Assembly (NCBI RefSeq): GCF_016793485.1
Contig: NZ_JAEULZ010000046.1
Location: 248,001 to 312,000, forward strand
Origin: Mesorhizobium sp.
GTDB lineage: Bacteria; Pseudomonadota; Alphaproteobacteria; Rhizobiales; Rhizobiaceae
Direction: 5' to 3'
DNA: 64,000 bases
The translations under genes and the position numbers were made by a program. The notes under the pieces were generated by a model. The model saw only the letters and a program-made list of their open reading frames with translations. It did no database searches and had not been told where the DNA came from. Shown one piece after another: positions 62,429 to 64,000 of this stretch (the stretch's first letter is position 1; each line of letters starts with the position of its first letter).

Positions 62429-64000
62429 TCAGAACAGGCTTCCCTGAGAGCCCGGGTCTTTCGGTTTCGCCGCCGGCCTTGTCGATTTCAGCCGTAGAGC
62501 TCCGCCTGTTGCCTGCGCCGTGCCGTCGGCAAATTTCAGCGTCAGTTCAGCACCCTGCGCAACTTCCGCTGCGCGTTTGATCAGCTTGCCGTCGGCGTCG
62601 ATCACCAGCGCATAGCCACGATCGAGGATGGACTGGTCGGAGAGCTTCAGCGTCGCGAGCAGCCTGTCGGCATGCGCCAGCCGTGTACGGCTGCGCTCCA
62701 GAAGCAACGCGAGCGCCTGGTCGCCGCGCCGTGCCAGATCGCCGACACGCTCAGTCGCCTGCCTTTGCCTGCGCACGAGCGGATCGGGGTTCAGCCGGCT
62801 CGCCGACCGGTCGAACTTGCCGCGCCGCTCGCGCAGGATGGCGAAGAGCGCAGTCTGTGCGCGCTTGAAGTCGCGCTCCGCCTGTCGTTTTGCCTCGGCC
62901 AGCCGTCGTTCCAGCATGGCGGGCGTCAGCCGCGCAGCGGAAAGCCGTGCCCGCTTGCGTTCGGTCGAAACCTCCAGCGCGCGTCCCAGCCTGCTCGTCG
63001 CCTCATCGAAACGTCTTCTCGGCAGGGCGAGCAACTGGTCCGGCGAGGGCAGGGCGCGTGCGGCCGCTCGTAGCGCCTGTCGGCGGCGGTCGAAGCCGCG
63101 CGACATGCAGGCCTTCAGCCGTGCCGAGAGGCTGGCCAGCGTCGCCTCCAGTTCGGCCTTCACCGGCACGGCGAATTCGGCCGCGCCCGTCGGTGTCGGC
63201 GCGCGGACATCGGCCGCGTAGTCGATCAGCGTCCAGTCCGTCTCGTGGCCGACGGCGGAGATGACGGGAATGCCGGAGGCCGCCACCGTGCGCGCCAGCG
63301 CCTCGTCGTTGAAGCCCCAGAGGTCTTCGAGGCTGCCGCCGCCCCGTGCCACGATCAGCACGTCGGGACGCGGGATGGCGCCGCCGTCGCTCAGCATGTT
63401 GAAGCCGGCCACAGCCGCTGCCGCTTCAGGCCCCGCCGTCTCGCCCTGCACGCGCACCGGCCAGACCAGGACATGCAGCGGGAAGCGATCCTTGATCCGA
63501 TGGATGATGTCGCGGATGACGGAACCGGTCGGCGATGTCACCACGCCGATTACCCGTGGCATGTATGGCAGGGGCCGCTTGCGCTCCCTGTCGAACAGCC
63601 CTTCCGCCGCCAGCCGCTTCTTGCGTTCTTCCAGCAGCGCCATCAGCGCGCCGGCGCCGGCCGGCTCCAGATTGTCGATAACGATCTGGTAGCTGGATTT
63701 GCCGGGATAGGTGGTGAGCTTGCCGGTAGCGATCACCTCCATGCCCTCTTCCGGCTTGAACTTCAGCCGCTGCATGGTGGTGCGCCAGACGACGGCGTCG
63801 ATCTTCGCCTTGTCGTCCTTGAGGCCAAAATAGGCGTGGCCAGAGGAATGCGGCCCGCGATAGCCCGAAATCTCGCCACGCACGCGCACATGGCCGAACG
63901 TATCTTCCACCGTGCGCTTCAGCGCGTTGGAGATTTCGCTGACCGTGAATTCGGCGGCGTTGCTGCGTGGTGCGGACGATTCGAATGTCTGGTCGCTCAT
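62429..64000 (-). CDS. xseA: Exodeoxyribonuclease VII large subunit
   Basis: A 523-residue XseA, which with XseB degrades single-stranded DNA to oligonucleotides. An N-terminal OB-fold (residues about 18-115: [47 protein letters not shown]) binds DNA. The catalytic part follows with [42 protein letters not shown] and [25 protein letters not shown], then a long Arg-rich coiled-coil that binds XseB. The tail is rich in Lys/Pro. ATG occupies the last three bases of the window; a start further upstream cannot be excluded. The small subunit gene is not in the window. Confidence 0.95.
   Translation of the reverse strand: MSDQTFESSAPRSNAAEFTVSEISNALKRTVEDTFGHVRVRGEISGYRGPHSSGHAYFGLKDDKAKIDAVVWRTTMQRLKFKPEEGMEVIATGKLTTYPGKSSYQIVIDNLEPAGAGALMALLEERKKRLAAEGLFDRERKRPLPYMPRVIGVVTSPTGSVIRDIIHRIKDRFPLHVLVWPVRVQGETAGPEAAAAVAGFNMLSDGGAIPRPDVLIVARGGGSLEDLWGFNDEALARTVAASGIPVISAVGHETDWTLIDYAADVRAPTPTGAAEFAVPVKAELEATLASLSARLKACMSRGFDRRRQALRAAARALPSPDQLLALPRRRFDEATSRLGRALEVSTERKRARLSAARLTPAMLERRLAEAKRQAERDFKRAQTALFAILRERRGKFDRSASRLNPDPLVRRQRQATERVGDLARRGDQALALLLERSRTRLAHADRLLATLKLSDQSILDRGYALVIDADGKLIKRAAEVAQGAELTLKFADGTAQATGGALRLKSTRPAAKPKDPGSQGSLF

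Overview
The window looks like chromosome of a Hyphomicrobiales (Rhizobiales) alphaproteobacterium close to Mesorhizobium and other Phyllobacteriaceae. Pointers are the high G+C, the zwf-pgl-edd cluster, a ScfR/RamB-type regulator beside aceA, an Irr-box-like site, a PdhS/CbrA-like kinase, and a tRNA-His of the alphaproteobacterial type (A73, no G-1). I see no insertion sequence, integrase or CRISPR array. The assignment rests on gene content only.

Region by region. (1) 2-433: 3' end of an Rrf2-family regulator. (2) 458-12542: surface polysaccharide locus with a flippase, a CelD-like acetyltransferase, a JmjC/cupin-like protein, a Wzz/GNVR chain-length protein, a polymerase-like membrane protein, a GT4, a protein with a GINT1-like domain, a GH5 hydrolase and a WecG/TagA transferase. 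(3) 12640-20088: proC, folD, a GlxA-type regulator, two paralogous exported VWA proteins, an MliC-like protein and an alpha/beta hydrolase. (4) 20240-24329: Entner-Doudoroff genes zwf-pgl-edd. (5) 24579-30773: degenerate SNase-fold protein, class-C serine hydrolase, puuA-puuB-like polyamine catabolism genes and an exported CHAT-domain protein. (6) 30801-34938: aceA with a small ORF and a response regulator downstream, and a divergent membrane protein plus ScfR-type regulator. (7) 35082-44550: EamA exporter, potFGHI, AsmA, acetoacetyl-CoA synthetase and a possible sRNA. (8) 44557-48495: iron(III) ABC genes with an Irr-box-like site, and mntP under a yybP-ykoY manganese riboswitch. (9) 48741-54763: AraC regulator, a duplicated fragment of a kinase 3' end, the 1271-residue kinase itself, and a phasin whose 3' region carries three hairpins, each with CCUCCUCCC in its loop. 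(10) 55029-58934: tRNA-His, a 42-codon ORF with a YxxP leader-like motif, a methyltransferase-GT29 (eukaryotic-type sialyltransferase) fusion and three GT25 transferases; part of this stretch is low in G+C and it looks like an accessory glycan island. (11) 59228-64000: zinc dehydrogenase, PfkB kinase, P1 peptidase and xseA.

Themes that link genes: polyamine import (potFGHI) and breakdown (puuAB); carbon storage and C2/C4 metabolism (phasin, aceA, aacS); metal homeostasis (fbpAB-like, mntP); and two separate cell-surface glycan loci. The most interesting items are the phasin-linked triple CCUCCUCCC hairpin array, the methyltransferase-GT29 fusion with its GT25 trio, and the orphan YxxP small ORF.
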